A DNA stretch of 64,000 bases, taken from NCBI GenBank assembly GCA_963678675.1, contig OY783194.1, positions 14,149,207 through 14,213,206 on the forward strand, in the 5' to 3' direction. Below, piece after piece: positions 1 through 11,046 of this stretch. Source of the stretch: Xiphydria camelus (Eukaryota > Arthropoda > Insecta > Hymenoptera > Xiphydriidae). The notes beneath the pieces are model-generated. The model was not told the origin of the DNA, did not search any database, and saw only the letters and a program-made list of their open reading frames with translations. Made by a program: the position numbers and the translations under genes. Numbering within the stretch: the stretch's first letter is position 1; each line of letters opens with the position of its first letter.

Positions 1-222
1 ATGCTACTTGCCATGTCGCTGCCACGTCGCATGCCACGCCACTTTGGTGGGCGCTCTCCCTTACGATGCGCCTAAAATGAGGACTATATATATTTACTAC
101 GTTTAATGTTTCGTTAGACTTCTCTTGGCTTTGATTATATCGAATCCACCAATTTTCTCATGGTCAAGGATGATATAGTATATTCCCTAGTAGCATTATC
201 TCGAAGGCGTTTTTATACGAAA

Positions 223-447
223 TCATTCTTTTTCCACTTTTTTTTTGTCATGAATAATCCACAGGTATTCAATAGGGTAAATGTCTGTAGATAGAGGAGG
301 TGTATGGCGTTGTGTTGAGGTTTTGCATAACAACCATATCGTAGTATTGTGAGCAGTACGAGTATACTTCGAGTCATTTTCGTGCATAAAAATGTAATTT
401 TCTCGCAGATCCATTTTTTCCACACCGACTAGCAAATTAAACTTCAA
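223..447 (-). pseudogene. Tc1-like transposase, C-terminal DDE fragment (relic)
   Basis: A 74-codon open stretch matches the end of a Tc1-type transposase. It has the sequence HENDSKYT where the family has its second catalytic Asp in a QQDNDPKHT-like block, and STDIYPIEYLW where the family has the third catalytic residue in SPDLNPIEHLW. The second acidic position therefore looks altered, while the third Asp is kept. The N-terminal paired-type DNA-binding domain and the first Asp are not found upstream, so this is a fragment of a cut-and-paste TA-targeting element. No terminal repeats could be assigned. The identification rests on the two motifs and their spacing. Confidence 0.7.
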
Positions 448-796
448 AACTGTAACCCTTTGCAGACGGAGATGCGCGACGAGCGAGCATCACAGTGGAC
501 GAGAGGTTTCCTGTATTTTATTATTCGCACCCGAGTCGAAATTTAAACTCTAATCTGAACCTGGAAAACCTCATTTCTTTGAAGTATTGGTTTGCCGCTG
601 TAGGTGTAACTCTTATTTCGTGATCATCGTACTCAGATGATCACGAACAGGTTTAAATTAGAATTTGAGTATACATCCAACTCTAATTTCAACCTGCTGG
701 ACCTCAAACAAAATTGAAACTCTATTTCCAGCCTCATTATTCTACATAACAGACGTTCTGATGAAAAGCCATTACAATTTGTAAATAATTATATAT

Positions 797-1036
797 AAAT
801 TAAAAGCAAAGAAAGAGAGAGATAATAGTTCACTTTGAGATATTCTCCATATAACACTGTGTACTAATATAAAGTATAAACTATTCCCTGTAATACTATC
901 AGTAATATTCAGCTCTTAAAATTCTATAAATCTGATAATAGGTTTGTTATAATATAGCAAATTTTGGAATTTGTGAAACTGATTATAATCACTGAACTGT
1001 GAACTATTATCTCTCTCTTTCTTTGCTTTTAATTTA
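797..1036. mobile_element. Fold-back MITE, 240 bp, with AAATTAAAAGC ends
   Basis: About 38 bp at the left end, starting AAATTAAAAGCAAAG, recur inverted at the right end. The arms include a GAGAGAGATAATAGTTCAC segment. The loop is AT-rich and non-coding. Both sides are flanked by ATAT-like sequence, which fits a TA-rich target but is too simple to prove a duplication. Confidence 0.6.
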
Positions 1037-1175
1037 TATTCACTTTTATAACCCCGATAGCAAAGCGTGCATTTGCACGCTAGAAGCACGCAGTGACACG
1101 TAGTGGCATCACCGTAGTGTGTTCGTGTGACGTGACACAAATTAAGAGCATCGTGGCTACACAGTGAACACACTG

Positions 1176-1313
1176 AGGGCCGGCTGTATAAACGCGCCGG
1201 TTGTAGTTCAGCTTGAACTATGGATCGAGCGTGTCACACAAAATACACCAAAACGACGCTCGATCTACAGTTCAAGCCGAACTACAGTTCACCGCCTTTA
1301 TACAACCGGCCCT
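1176..1313. mobile_element. Short MITE with AGGGCCGG termini
   Basis: This is a 138-bp inverted-repeat element. The left end AGGGCCGGCTGTATAAACGC and the right end ...TTTATACAACCGGCCCT pair over roughly 60 bp per arm, with a second paired block around GTTCAGCTTGAACT and AGTTCAAGCCGAACT. It is non-coding and GC-rich compared with its flanks. The flanks TGA and TTA could be a diverged 3-bp duplication, which would suit a Harbinger-type element, but this is weak. Confidence 0.6.
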
Positions 1314-1458
1314 TAGTGGTTTACGGCGGGAAGACCCAGTGTTTAAACTTAGTGCAGTCACGGAGCCTTAAGGTTTCTCGAGCGGTACAGGGGCTTTTTC
1401 CCTACTAAAAGTTAGTCCACTGAAGTACAGTAACACTCTAAAGTATGTTCTTCATGCG

Positions 1459-1565
1459 ATGTGGCAATAATGTTTGACGTACAGTAATATGCGTGTATCT
1501 GTGAGTTCAAAAATGGAACCAAAACATCTGGTCATGCATCTGTACGTCATACAACGTTGCCACAT
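1459..1565. repeat. Small fold-back element, 107 bp
   Basis: ATGTGGCAATAATGTTTGACG at the left pairs imperfectly with CGTCATACAACGTTGCCACAT at the right. There is no coding content. It is probably a MITE remnant, but I see no convincing target duplication. Confidence 0.45.
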
Positions 1566-2221
1566 TGACTTATCAAAGGTTAAATTTATAAAGAACAATT
1601 AATAAAAAAAATAACGGGCTTCTTAATGAACGTGAAAATTGGTATAGATGATTTTAGTTCATTAAACTTGCTGTTCAGAAATTTTCAGAATTTTTTCACT
1701 ATTTTTCTCAGAAATATCGCGATTTGTTGGTGATAACCCATAAGAACACATGTTATTTTGTTATTCAAAAATCTTTGCAACGAGTTTCTTAAGACTTGAA
1801 AATTTAACTGAATTTTTTTTACTTCAATCTGCCAAATGCAATCATTTTCAAGCATTTCTCACTATTTTTAGTATAACGCTCCAGAAATCTTAACGACGTG
1901 CAAACACTTCGTAAATTTATTGTGAATGCACTGTGTCTACAACATTTTTAAATAAAAAATAAAAAATTGATATAATAATGATGTTTCAAACAGTGCAAAT
2001 TGCACCGAATTATTCCATAAATAATGAATGATTAATTATCATAATCGCTACTGTTTTGAAAAAGAAAGTATCAAATTATTTTATAAAATTTAATGAGAAG
2101 AACCTTCGAGAGCAGTCACTCTCATGTTCGGTTTCTATATATGACTGGAGTCGACCGTCGCACAATGGGCGGAAACGCCGAAATTCTGGCCAAAAGTCGA
2201 AAACGTATATTAATCGAGGTG

Positions 2222-2530
2222 AAATTGAGTACTCAGGGGTTTTTGGGGTCGCTGATTACAAATCCGAAGTCAAAATTTCGAAAAACAATATGGCGGATCC
2301 AATATGGCGGAAAGGTTCCTCAAAAATTGATCGAATCTGGGTGAGATTGAGTACTTGGGGGTTTTTAGTATCGCTGATTATGAATCCGAAGTCAAAATTT
2401 CGAAAAACAATATGGCGGATCCAATATGGCGGAAAGGTTCCTCAAAAATTGATCGAATCTGGGTGAGATGGAGTACTCGGGGATTTTTGGGGTCTCTGAT
2501 TACTAATCCGAGGCCAGAATTGCAAAATTC
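2222..2530. repeat. Tandem repeat of a 122-bp unit inside the Transib-type element
   Basis: About two and a half direct copies of a 122-bp unit start near 2222, 2344 and 2466. Each holds ATATGGCGGATCCAATATGG followed by a TTCCTCAAAAATTGATCGA stretch. One inverted copy lies at about 3415-3540 in the right part of the element. The expansion sits in the subterminal region, where transposase-binding repeats often multiply. The apparent open frames running through it are by-products of the repeat. Confidence 0.8.
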
Positions 2531-2816
2531 GTAGGTGGCGCCACAGTACGGCGCATGCACGGATCAAATCTTGACGTAAAATAGAGTAATTGCCCTGAAT
2601 TCGGGTACCCGGGGTTTTTCGGGGTCGCACTATGGTTTGTAGGAAGGTATTTTTCGGCCAAAAGTCTAAACAAGGTTTTAATAAATATTGAAGCTTAACT
2701 GTTTTTTGTGGAGCATATTAACGCTAAAAAAACATTTGATGTCTTTTACAGGTAACTTTAAACTTATAAACACGAATTTGTTGAAACGTATTTACTAAAT
2801 TGAACAAAACAACGTA

Positions 2817-3103
2817 TTAATTTTCCATATCTAATTCTAGTAAGTCCAAATGATCGGGTATTACTTCTTCTAACATAATTTCTTCATCGTAACCTTCCTC
2901 TGTGTGTTCCTCATTTTGTAATGTCTGCGGATGTATTTCTAAAAGCATTGCTATAACTTCAGATGGAAGATGTAGTTTCTGTTGCTTATTAATTCTTGTC
3001 TGTAAATTTAATGTGGAAATGATGGGATCTGAGGTATCCATAGCTCTATGGAAAACATCTTGCAGATTACTTCGTCGACTGGTTTTCCTAGCGTGGAACT
3101 GTA
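2817..3103 (-). pseudogene. Probable Transib transposase, C-terminal exon
   Basis: The minus strand has an open exon that follows a good acceptor (a T-rich tract then TTTACAG at about 3104) and ends in a stop at 2817-2819. Its start reads FHARKTSRRSNLQDVFHRAM, followed by a DTSDPIIS motif and an acidic tail rich in Glu and Asp. The DTSDPIIS segment and acidic tail resemble the end of Transib transposases, and the position inside a Transib-type element supports this. The upstream catalytic exons are absent. The identification is moderate because the C-terminus is the least conserved part of the family. Confidence 0.5.
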
Positions 3104-4148
3104 AAATTTATATTGTTAAATAATCTGAACTTTTACTTAGTTTATTTGTTAGTTGATTATTATCTGTGTTTCAAGGTACATTACCTCTGTTCCATGGTAC
3201 AAGACCATCTTGTACCTTGGAACAATTTGTAGCTAATAAAAATTACGCTGGAAAACACCTTGGTATCAATATTTGGAAAATTTCCTTTACATCTTATGTA
3301 CCTGAATAGATATCTCATCGATCCAGCAGGGAATGCCGTTTAAATATTTTCCCAATCATCAGTTAAACTAAAATATTCAATAATCATTCCGAGGTACAAC
3401 ACTCTCCCCTACTCAATTTCACCGAGATTCGATTAATTTTTGAGGAACCTTTCCGCCATATTGGATCCGCCATATTGTTTTTCGAAATTTTGACTTTGGA
3501 TTCGTAATCAGCGACCCCAAAAACCCCCGAGTACCCGAATTCAGATCAATCCGTTAACTTTTCGACTTTTGGCCAGATTTTCAGCGTTATCACCGTTGGT
3601 CGGAAAGTGGAAAAAACTAATTTTTTCAAAAGATCGCAGATATTCGCAGGAAAAGATCATTGCATGGTATTCACAGATAAAGAGGGAATGTACTCATAAT
3701 AACAGTTTTCCGGCCAAACTCGGCCAAATTTTTAAAAGTCTACTTAAATCTTAAAATCTACTTTCAGATATACAGATAAACTTCAATTATGTTGAAAGTA
3801 ATTTAAGAAATAAGTAATAACATTGCAGCTTTCTGCTTATGTTTATTACAAGTACATACCTTAAGGCTGATATCCCTGTTATCTGCATGTCAAAATTATA
3901 AAAAAGACAACAACGCCAGACCTGCAAAGTTTGTGTACGCTCGGCGAACTCCTCGAGCTAACTGACCACCGACCAAAAGTACAACTTTTCATGACGTATA
4001 TAAACAAATGTAGCGTGCAAATAAACTTCTAAAATGAAGATTCGTGAGCTATGGATTGTTTACTTGTAATGTACACACATTAAAATATGTTTACGTAAAG
4101 TTGAAAAAAAGACTTTTGGCCAGATTTTCGGCGTTTCCGCCCATTGTG

Positions 4149-4210
4149 CGTCGGTGGCTCAATTGGTAGAGTGCGAAAGCATTCCCGGTTTCGAAGCAGC
4201 TCGTCCTAAA
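4149..4210 (+). repeat. tRNA-derived sequence with A and B boxes (SINE or tRNA pseudogene)
   Basis: Immediately beside the right end of the Transib-type element is a tRNA-like stretch. TGGCTCAATTGG matches the A-box consensus, followed by TAGAGTGCGAAAGC in the position of the D-arm and anticodon arm, and then CGGTTTCGAAGC in the place of a B box (GGTTCGANNCC). The acceptor stem does not pair properly, so this is not a functional tRNA gene. It is best read as the head of a tRNA-derived SINE or a tRNA pseudogene split from its 5' flank by the insertion. Confidence 0.5.
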
Positions 4211-4213
4211 GAC

Positions 4214-6589
4214 TATCGTAGGGACTAAGAGTCGGTATATGCTCTAAAAAGTGTTGTAAATTCAGAGTTTTTTAAATGATTATATCACACATCATGTCCA
4301 ACTACCTACTCTTAACCTCTACTGCGCCATGAGGACGACAGAGGTGGGAGCTATAAACAGTATTTCTCTCTGTTGAAACACGTAGTGCGTGCTAGCGACG
4401 AATAAACGTTGTTGGAGCAATGCGGGCAATTTGTTAGTGTATAGTAATATCCATTTTATTAAGGAAGAAAATTTTTTTATTTTGTGGGTGATTGTACATT
4501 TTTTTTTCTATTTTTACAATACCTTTAATTCAGAATTATCTTCTACAGGTGTCATCAAAATACTCCTGAAATGTTGAATTATACAGTTTTTTATTTGGGC
4601 ACAGAAGTTTTTAACGTTTAATAGAAAATTTCAAAAATAATACAATAATTATAAATACCTATTATTATAACACATATACTTAAACTTGTTAATCCATATC
4701 TTCAAATATGATTATAAATAATTGAATTTTTTTGAATACAGCATTTTTAGAAATTTCAAAAAGAATCAAAATCAATATCATTATCTATATCATCTTCTTC
4801 GAATTCATAAACGAAATCTATCACTTTGCACGAAGGTAAATATAAAAAAACCTATTAAATAAATTTCAAGCATGCTTGGTTTTTCATTCTTCTATTTTTC
4901 TGCTAGTTATTTTAACCCTTCTGAAGTTACGCCTTTTCACCCACGCTTCATTAATATATTTTCTCCATTTTTCTAATAAATGTAGAGCTATCATATTATA
5001 AGCACATCGTATTCGCGACACTTCAATGACGGAATACGTAGCCGGTGATCATTCAAATGGAAGTAGTTAAGCAATTATGACGATTTAAAAAAAAATGCGG
5101 GGCCACGCTCACCGCGCGACCTCAGAAGGGTTGAAAGTAATGGAAGACAAAAATTTGTGTACTCGTATTTTGTACACCTGAATTTTTTTGACCAAAAATT
5201 AATAATGCAGTTTTTGATATTTAGTTTGTCTTGAAGACATCGTTAAAAATATAATACATGCAAAAGTTATTCCATGTCATTTGGCCTATTCGTTGGAATT
5301 GGTTAAAGCCCAGCTAAAAATTTCATGTTCTATACAAATTATAAGAACGTTTCTAGAGCAAATTTTTTAGAGCACTGTTTCTTCTAAGAACATTTTCAAA
5401 GCGTTCTTACAACACTTATACCATAAAAATGAGCACCGTTATATAGAACTTTTTAGTTCTTGAAGCTGTTCTGTAAGGTCTGCGGGAAACACTTAGAGAA
5501 TTGTTGAATAAATGTTCTCACAAGTCTCTTAAAGAATTTTTATAACACAGTTATACAAAGCAATCTCATAACAATTCTATAGCAGTTCTAAAATGTTGTC
5601 TTAGAATTCTGGCATAGAACAAATAAAGAACACGTATATAATTATTTTTTAGGAGCGCATATTGTTTCGTTATACAATTTTTGGGTTGCATGGTGTTCTA
5701 TTTAGAGAACTTTAAAATCGTTTAATTGTATCTTTTAAAAACAAAATATTTATGTATCGCATAATGGTAATTTTTAGACGGGCCCTTAGTTTACCTTATA
5801 TTACCTTATGATTTTGATTCTTTTTGAAATTTTTAAAAATGGTGTATTGAAAAAAATTCAATCATTTATAATCACATTTGAAGATATGGATTAACAAGTT
5901 TAAGGATATATGTTATATATTTATTTATATCATGTATTTATAACAAGTATTTATAACAAGTACGCCATTCTTATTAACGCAAATGAGAACACTGTTTATG
6001 AATTCGAAGAAGATGATATAGATAATGATATTGATTTTGATTCTTTTTGAAATTTCTAAAAATGCTGTATTGAACAAAATTCAATTATTTATAATCATAT
6101 TTGAAGATATGGATTAACAAGTTTAAGTATATGTGTTATAATAATAGGTATTTTTAATTTTTGTATTATTTTTGAAATTTTCTATTAAACGTTAAAAACT
6201 TCTGTGCCCAAATAAAAAACTGTATAATTCAACATTTCAGGAGTATTTCGATGACACCTGTAGAAGATAATTCTGAATTAAAGGTATTGTAAAAATAGAA
6301 AAAAAATGTACAATCACCCACAAAATAAAAGAATTTTCTTCCTTAATAAAATGGATATTACTATACACTAACAAATTGCCCACATTGCTCCAACAACGTT
6401 TATTCGTCGCTAGCACGCACTACGTGTTTCAACAGAGAGAAATACTGTTTAGCTCCCACCTCTGTCGTCCTCATGGCGCAGTAGAGGTTAAGAGTAGGTA
6501 GTTGGACATGATGTGTGATATAATCATTTTAAAAATTCTGAATTTACAACACTTTTTGGAGCATATACCGCCCCTTAGTCCCTACGATA
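4214..6589. mobile_element. 2.4-kb near-palindromic element
   Basis: The left end TATCGTAGGGACTAAGAG and right end CTTAGTCCCTACGATA are inverted copies. Strong pairing continues for about 600 bp on each side (4214-4830 against 5990-6589), including the block around GTCCAACTACCTACTC. Near the right arm a segment of about 110 bp is directly duplicated (5805-5915 and 6030-6140). I find no coding frame. A TA flank on each side is possible. It may be a large fold-back element or two head-to-head copies of one element. A transcript would form a very long hairpin. Confidence 0.7.
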
Positions 6590-6590
6590 C

Positions 6591-6669
6591 ACGTATGCCG
6601 ATCGTTCTCTCTTTTTTCAATATATATTATTTTTTCTATGAAATATCGTTTCACATGCTCGGCATACGT
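6591..6669. mobile_element. 79-bp MITE with a GATAC target duplication
   Basis: ACGTATGCCGA at the left and TCGGCATACGT at the right form perfect short inverted ends. GATAC occurs directly on both sides (6586-6590 and 6670-6674). It is inserted exactly at the edge of the 2.4-kb palindrome. It has no coding capacity. Confidence 0.6.
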
Positions 6670-6839
6670 GATACTATCATTGCAAGATGCGATTTTTTTT
6701 TGCAATAAGTAATTAACTTCTCCAACACAAGTTCCATGGGGACCTGTCAATTTTGCTTGGTCGTTTATCATGATACTACCATTGCACTTTTTGGCAGCGT
6801 GCCGAAGGTCTACAGAGGTAAAGAGCAGGTAGTTGGACA

Positions 6840-7735
6840 CCTACTCCTTGGGAGAGGCACAGACGGCTTCGCGCAGTGCAGAACGCGTTTATGACTAAGA
6901 GAGAGTCGGGAATATATGCGCGTTCTCTGTCGGTCCCCAGTACAGTGGTGCGGCCACAGATTTCATTCAGGACTGCCACTCACCAGAAAATCAGTTGTGT
7001 TATATTATATTATATCTCCACACAGAAGGTATTCAGTGCGAAGCCATAGAGGACTTTTTTTAAGATAATAATCTAACGAATACCAAGTTAAAAGAAAAAA
7101 AATTGTTCCCCAATGTTTTCAGTGAAAAGAATCGGTTTAAAATCTAAAATAATCAATAATCGCATTAATAATGCATTTATTTTTTTCTTTATCTCTCAAA
7201 ATGTAGGTCTACTCCTGTAGATGCGATTTAAAAAAAAATCATCGAAAAAGAGTAATTTTTCGATTTCTTATGAATTTTTTAAGCGCAGCATGCTCCCTTA
7301 GGTGGTGCGCAAACTTTGAACACATTTTGCCGCTTCCCTATTGCATATAGGTAAAAATTTCACTAAGCCTTTTTTATTACAAATTCGATTGTTTACAACT
7401 TTTATTTAAAGATTTTCTCGCTATTTTTGAAAGTTGAAGAGATATTCGCAAAAAATCGGTTTTTTTTTGTTTACATCTCTTTTTTAAACAATCCGACCGG
7501 GGATGATCCTTCAAAATATCAGGAAGTTATTGTAGGGTGCAAGCAGTACCTACCGTAAAAAATTCAGATCCTCTTTCATTATTTCTAATTCAGGACTTCA
7601 ATGACTGGACTATAGTGTATGAAAAAAAAAACCGACACCACTAGGCGGGTTGGCAGGCGGGTCGGCAAGGTAGCAGTGTAAAGTCACTGTGTGCGTTCCC
7701 TTTTTGCAAAATCACGAACAGGTGAGAGTTATGAG
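6840..7735. other. Interval with no gene recognised
   Basis: Short open frames here show no family motif. The interval includes a TATAT-rich simple stretch near 7000 and several homopolymer runs. I find no inverted repeat longer than about 12 bp and no tRNA-like structure. Confidence 0.5.
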
Positions 7736-7905
7736 AACCTAATTTGAACCTAAACCTACGAAGAGTGGAAATATTCACGCAGTTTAGGTTCAAATTAGGT
7801 TTTCATTGCACAGACATCCGGATCTTGAAAACCAACTTTCAACCTCGAGATCCTCAGTGAGGATCCAGAGGTTCAAATTAGAATTTAAATTTCGACTCGG
7901 GCATG
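7736..7905. repeat. Hairpin-bearing repeat, related in inverted orientation to 527-660
   Basis: AACCTAATTTGAACCTAAAC at 7736-7755 is perfectly inverted at 7782-7801, giving a 20-bp stem and 26-base loop. The flank TTTAAATTTCGACTCGGG at about 7886 reappears inverted near 527 as CCCGAGTCGAAATTTAAA, where another hairpin (GTGATCATC...GATGATCAC, about 620-644) lies. The two sites look like copies of one fold-back family. Confidence 0.5.
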
Positions 7906-8100
7906 CCGTTTAATTTCATCAACTATCTCTTGATCATTTCATCGGTCAATAATGAATTGAATAACTCTATTAATTCTGTATAATTTGGACTTATAGCTGT
8001 AAAACAGGGCTTCGTGATATCGATCTGAATTCAATTTTTTCTGGAATGGCATCCTGATTTGTCCCATTTCTTTCAAAGTAAAAGTGACTGTTTAGTTTAC

Positions 8101-8410
8101 TATACCCATGGGTATCTTATCGTTCAGAAAAGTAAACGTACGGGAGCTGTTTCATAATACGCCTCGACATCTGTAAACAGATTTGAACTGCTATATACCT
8201 ACACGCATCCGCAACTTTTCTATACCCATGCGTATCTTATCGTTCAGATAAATAAACATAACGCGAGCTGCTTCATAATATGTTTCCGCAGTTGTAAACA
8301 CACTTGGGTGGCTATCTGCAAACCATCTAGACCCATGGGTATCGCATCGTTCAGAAAAATAAACGTACGGGAGCTGTTTACTGATACGTCTCGGCAGCTC
8401 CCGAGTAGAA
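8101..8410. repeat. Degenerate tandem repeat, three units of about 110-120 bp
   Basis: Units start near 8101, 8221 and 8329. Each has a CCCATGGGTATC-type start, then a CGTTCAGA block, then a run ending in GAGCTG and a TGTAAACA motif. Divergence between units is visible, so this is not a recent array. Confidence 0.65.
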
Positions 8411-8414
8411 ATGC

Positions 8415-8530
8415 GATCGGGCTGGCCCGATGTAGCATCGGGGCCCGGCCGGGCGCTTCTAGGGCATGCCCTACCGGGCGTACCCGATCGGGGCCCGACC
8501 GGGCGCTTTTAAGGCATGCCCTGAAAGCGT
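8415..8530. repeat. GC-rich GATCGGGCCCG module
   Basis: This is a sharply GC-rich island built from repeated GATCGGG, GGGCCCG and AAGGCATGCCCT words. Related modules occur at 8680-8735 and 12437-12600. The module at 12437 is bounded by an inverted copy of the adjoining ACTCGGG/TTTCTACTCGGGC sequence, so these are probably mobile or recombining units. They are non-coding. Confidence 0.5.
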
Positions 8531-8544
8531 ATTGGGATCGTTTA

Positions 8545-9310
8545 TTACCGATGGCGGCGCTCGCGGCGCTACGGAAACATGGCGGATATTGGCGTACAGC
8601 ACGCCGCGAACTTCAAATTCCGTCGACCGGTAGGTAAAAGAGTCAAGCACCGCATACTGCATTCATTTTAAGCGTCCCTAATATCTGATCGGGGCTTGAA
8701 CGGGCGTTTCTAAGGCATGTCCTATCAAATTATTTGTTGTATATAAATGATAAAATCATGCATTTTAATATGGAAGTAATTCTGAAATATTTATAAATTA
8801 TATTGAAATATATTGCAACGGTTCGGCCGTTACAAGACCCTAATAAATAATTATAGAGTGTGTGATAAATTTTAACTAGTACTATTCTTATTTAGCAACT
8901 TTCGCCGGTCTTGTAAAATTAAAATACGGATTGACCCAATAACTCTGATAGTACTATTTAAATTAAATATTTTTTTATTACATTTTTTAAATCTATACTG
9001 GAGTAAGTAAAAAATAATTTTCAAAGTGTACATTACAGTCGAAGCTAATGAATTATCGATATAAAAAACATGGCCGATATTGGCGTTTCGGATTGGTACG
9101 TAGGTACTTGAAGTGTTAACTTGCTCCAAGTTTTAAAAAAATGAGCATTTTTAGAACGAGATATAGGTAGACATTTATTTTCACAAACAATTAAATGAAT
9201 TCATTCGGATCAACTGTATACTACCGGTTGCTGGAATTTGAAGTACGCGGCGTGCTGCACGCCCAATATCCGCCATGTTTCCGCAGCGCCGCGAGCGCCG
9301 CCATCGGTAA
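8545..9310. mobile_element. Inverted-repeat element with TTACCGATGGCGGCG ends
   Basis: TTACCGATGGCGGCGCTCGC at the left matches the inverted right end at about 9290-9310. The paired arms are about 90 bp and include a GGAAACATGGCGGATATTGG segment. The interior is AT-rich, non-coding, and holds another small copy of the GC-rich module. No clear target duplication was found. Confidence 0.6.
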
Positions 9311-9322
9311 ATAGCGGTCCTA

Positions 9323-9490
9323 ATAGTGATAAATGTGACAGACGCTCCGTATAGTTCAATAATCGTTTGCCGTCTTTTTCAAAGAATCAAAATAGTGAAC
9401 GGAAGCAGTGCTTTTTCCCTGGTTGATTGTGCATCAAGAGTAGGAAAGGAGACATCCGTATCTCAGAAGAAGTTCCATCAGATAAGTAAT
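9323..9490 (+). repeat. Copy of an interspersed repeat also at 16140-16620 and 57640-57970
   Basis: A segment containing ATAGTGAACGGAAGCAGTG and GGAAAGGAGAC followed by CATCAGATAAGT recurs near 16150-16290 (inverted) and near 57830-57930 (same orientation). No protein is encoded. It is probably a fragment of a larger non-autonomous transposon. Confidence 0.55.
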
Positions 9491-9814
9491 TCCTAATTGA
9501 TCGTTTTAACCTCATTTTGGTAAAATCTTTGGACACATATCTTTGTAGTTATTCTATTTTTGTTTTCAGCATCATAATAATGTGCCTGCCCAGGGATTCA
9601 CGACCCTCTAAAGGGATTCACGACTGCTAAAGAAGTGCCTGGGAAAGAGGTTTTAAAAAATACAGCACTCTCTACATGCTTGTATCGAAGGTATATGAAG
9701 TTTATTGGTTATTAGTACTCGCTAATAATTGTTTCTTTCCACTGTATTTTTTACCTTATAATATTATATTATATTTCAGAGGCACTTTTAACAGATCCAG
9801 ATAGAAAAGTTCCT

Positions 9815-10135
9815 CCAGAATTGCAGTACAATGCCACCGTAGAAATATCAGGTTCTACCGATACGACGTGCTTCGACAAGGTCTGCATCAACTTTGGCGA
9901 TATATTGGCGGTCTTGGCGGCACTGCACTAATCCTATGGCACACTTTTCCACATTATTACGGTAGTATAGCTGCACAGCGTTCTGGTAATAAACCGTCTT
10001 CCTGTACTGACAGTATATATGCAGTTTGCCTCTAATTTAAAATCTCTAGAATTGCTGTACAATGCCACGGTAGAAATGTCAGGTTCTACCGACACGACGT
10101 GCTTCGACAAGATCTGCATCAACTTTGGCGGTATG
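9815..10135 (+). repeat. Two direct copies of a repeat unit; the second is split by a pogo-like MITE
   Basis: A segment beginning AGAATTGCAGTACAATGCCA is repeated at about 10045 with few changes (for example GAAATATCAGG against GAAATGTCAGG). The second copy stops at 10135 and resumes after 10457 with TATTGGCGGTACTGCAC, matching the first copy's sequence around 9900-9940. The duplication therefore pre-dates the insertion at 10136. Confidence 0.7.
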
Positions 10136-10457
10136 CAGTAGATTCTCGATTATCCAAGGTAATCGGGACTGAGGGTACCTCAGTTAAAAATAAAACTGAT
10201 AATCCGAAGTTCTTTTAAATTGCTAGTGGATGACGAAGAAAAATCCAAAAGGTACATTATACAGTTTTATATTTACTTACATATGTATTTTATCTTACAA
10301 AGAAGTCTTTGATGGATTTTTGAGTTAATTTTTTGCCTCTCTTGGAAGCAGCGATGTTGCAGCAACATCGACACAGGAGTCGCTGGGAGTCAGGAGAGAG
10401 CCCTCAATTCATCCGGAGCCTCGGTTAACTGGGACTTGGATAACCGCGAGTCTACTG
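10136..10457. mobile_element. pogo/Tigger-like MITE, 322 bp
   Basis: The ends CAGTAGATTCTCGATTATCC and ...GGATAACCGCGAGTCTACTG are inverted and match the style of Tigger/pogo termini, which target TA. TA follows the right end; the left flank reads TATG, a degenerate form. It sits inside the second copy of the repeat around 10045-10520, which provides an empty-site comparison at about 9902. It is non-coding. Confidence 0.7.
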
Positions 10458-10567
10458 TATTGGCGGTACTGCACTAATCCTGTGGCATACTTTTCTATCT
10501 GGGAAATTCGTGGCAGAAGAATAGCAGATACGACGGAATTGAATTAGGTACAATAATCAAGTAAATA

Positions 10568-10990
10568 ATTACGGTAGTACAGCTGTACAGCCTTATTCAG
10601 CCTTATCTCTCTAATCGGCATCAGTGATTCCTCTTTGACCGTTGTTACACTAGAGACAAAGAAAAGATGAAATAGAAGTGAGGTACATGTACACTTCACA
10701 TTTGACAGGTCGGTGTATAAATTGGAACTTGTGATAGTACGGAAGAGGGAATATATCGGTAAAGAAAAAAATAATAATTTTAATAATTTTTTTCTTTACC
10801 GATATATTCCCTGTTCCGTACTATCACAAGTTCCAATTTATACACCGACCTGTCAAATGTGAAGTGTACATGTACCTCACTTCTATTTCATCTTTTCATT
10901 GTCTCTAGTGTAACAACGGTCAATGAGGAATCACTGATGCCGATTAGAGAGATAAGGCTGAATAAGACTGTACAGCTGTACTACCGTAAT
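10568..10990. mobile_element. Fold-back MITE, 423 bp, type copy of a family spread through the window
   Basis: This is an almost complete palindrome centred near 10779. ATTACGGTAGTACAGCTGTA at the left is answered by TACAGCTGTACTACCGTAAT at the right. The arms hold GTGAGGTACATGTACACTTC and a CAGGTCGGTGTATAAATTGG stretch. Other copies or half-copies are at 10991-11046 with 11551-11632 (split), 15400-15560, 15815-15950, 58150-58300, 58560-58640, 59270-59400 and 59640-59770. It has no coding capacity. Confidence 0.8.
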
Positions 10991-11046
10991 AATGTGCCTG
11001 CCCAGAGACGGAGAAGAAATGAAATAAAATTGAGGTACATGTACAC

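Larger units (their letters stand above)
2161..4148. mobile_element. Transib-type DNA transposon, internally deleted
   Basis: The element begins CACAATGGGCGGAAACGCCG and ends with the inverted copy CGGCGTTTCCGCCCATTGTG. It is flanked by a perfect 5-bp duplication, CGTCG, at 2156-2160 and 4149-4153. A CACWATG terminus together with a 5-bp GC-rich duplication is characteristic of Transib elements, the superfamily related to the RAG1 recombinase. Inverted-repeat similarity continues inward through GGCCAAAAGTC and the block TATGGCGGATCC. At 1,988 bp it is too short for a full transposase gene of about 2 kb, but it keeps what looks like the last exon at 2817-3103. It is probably moved in trans or dead. 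Confidence 0.85.
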
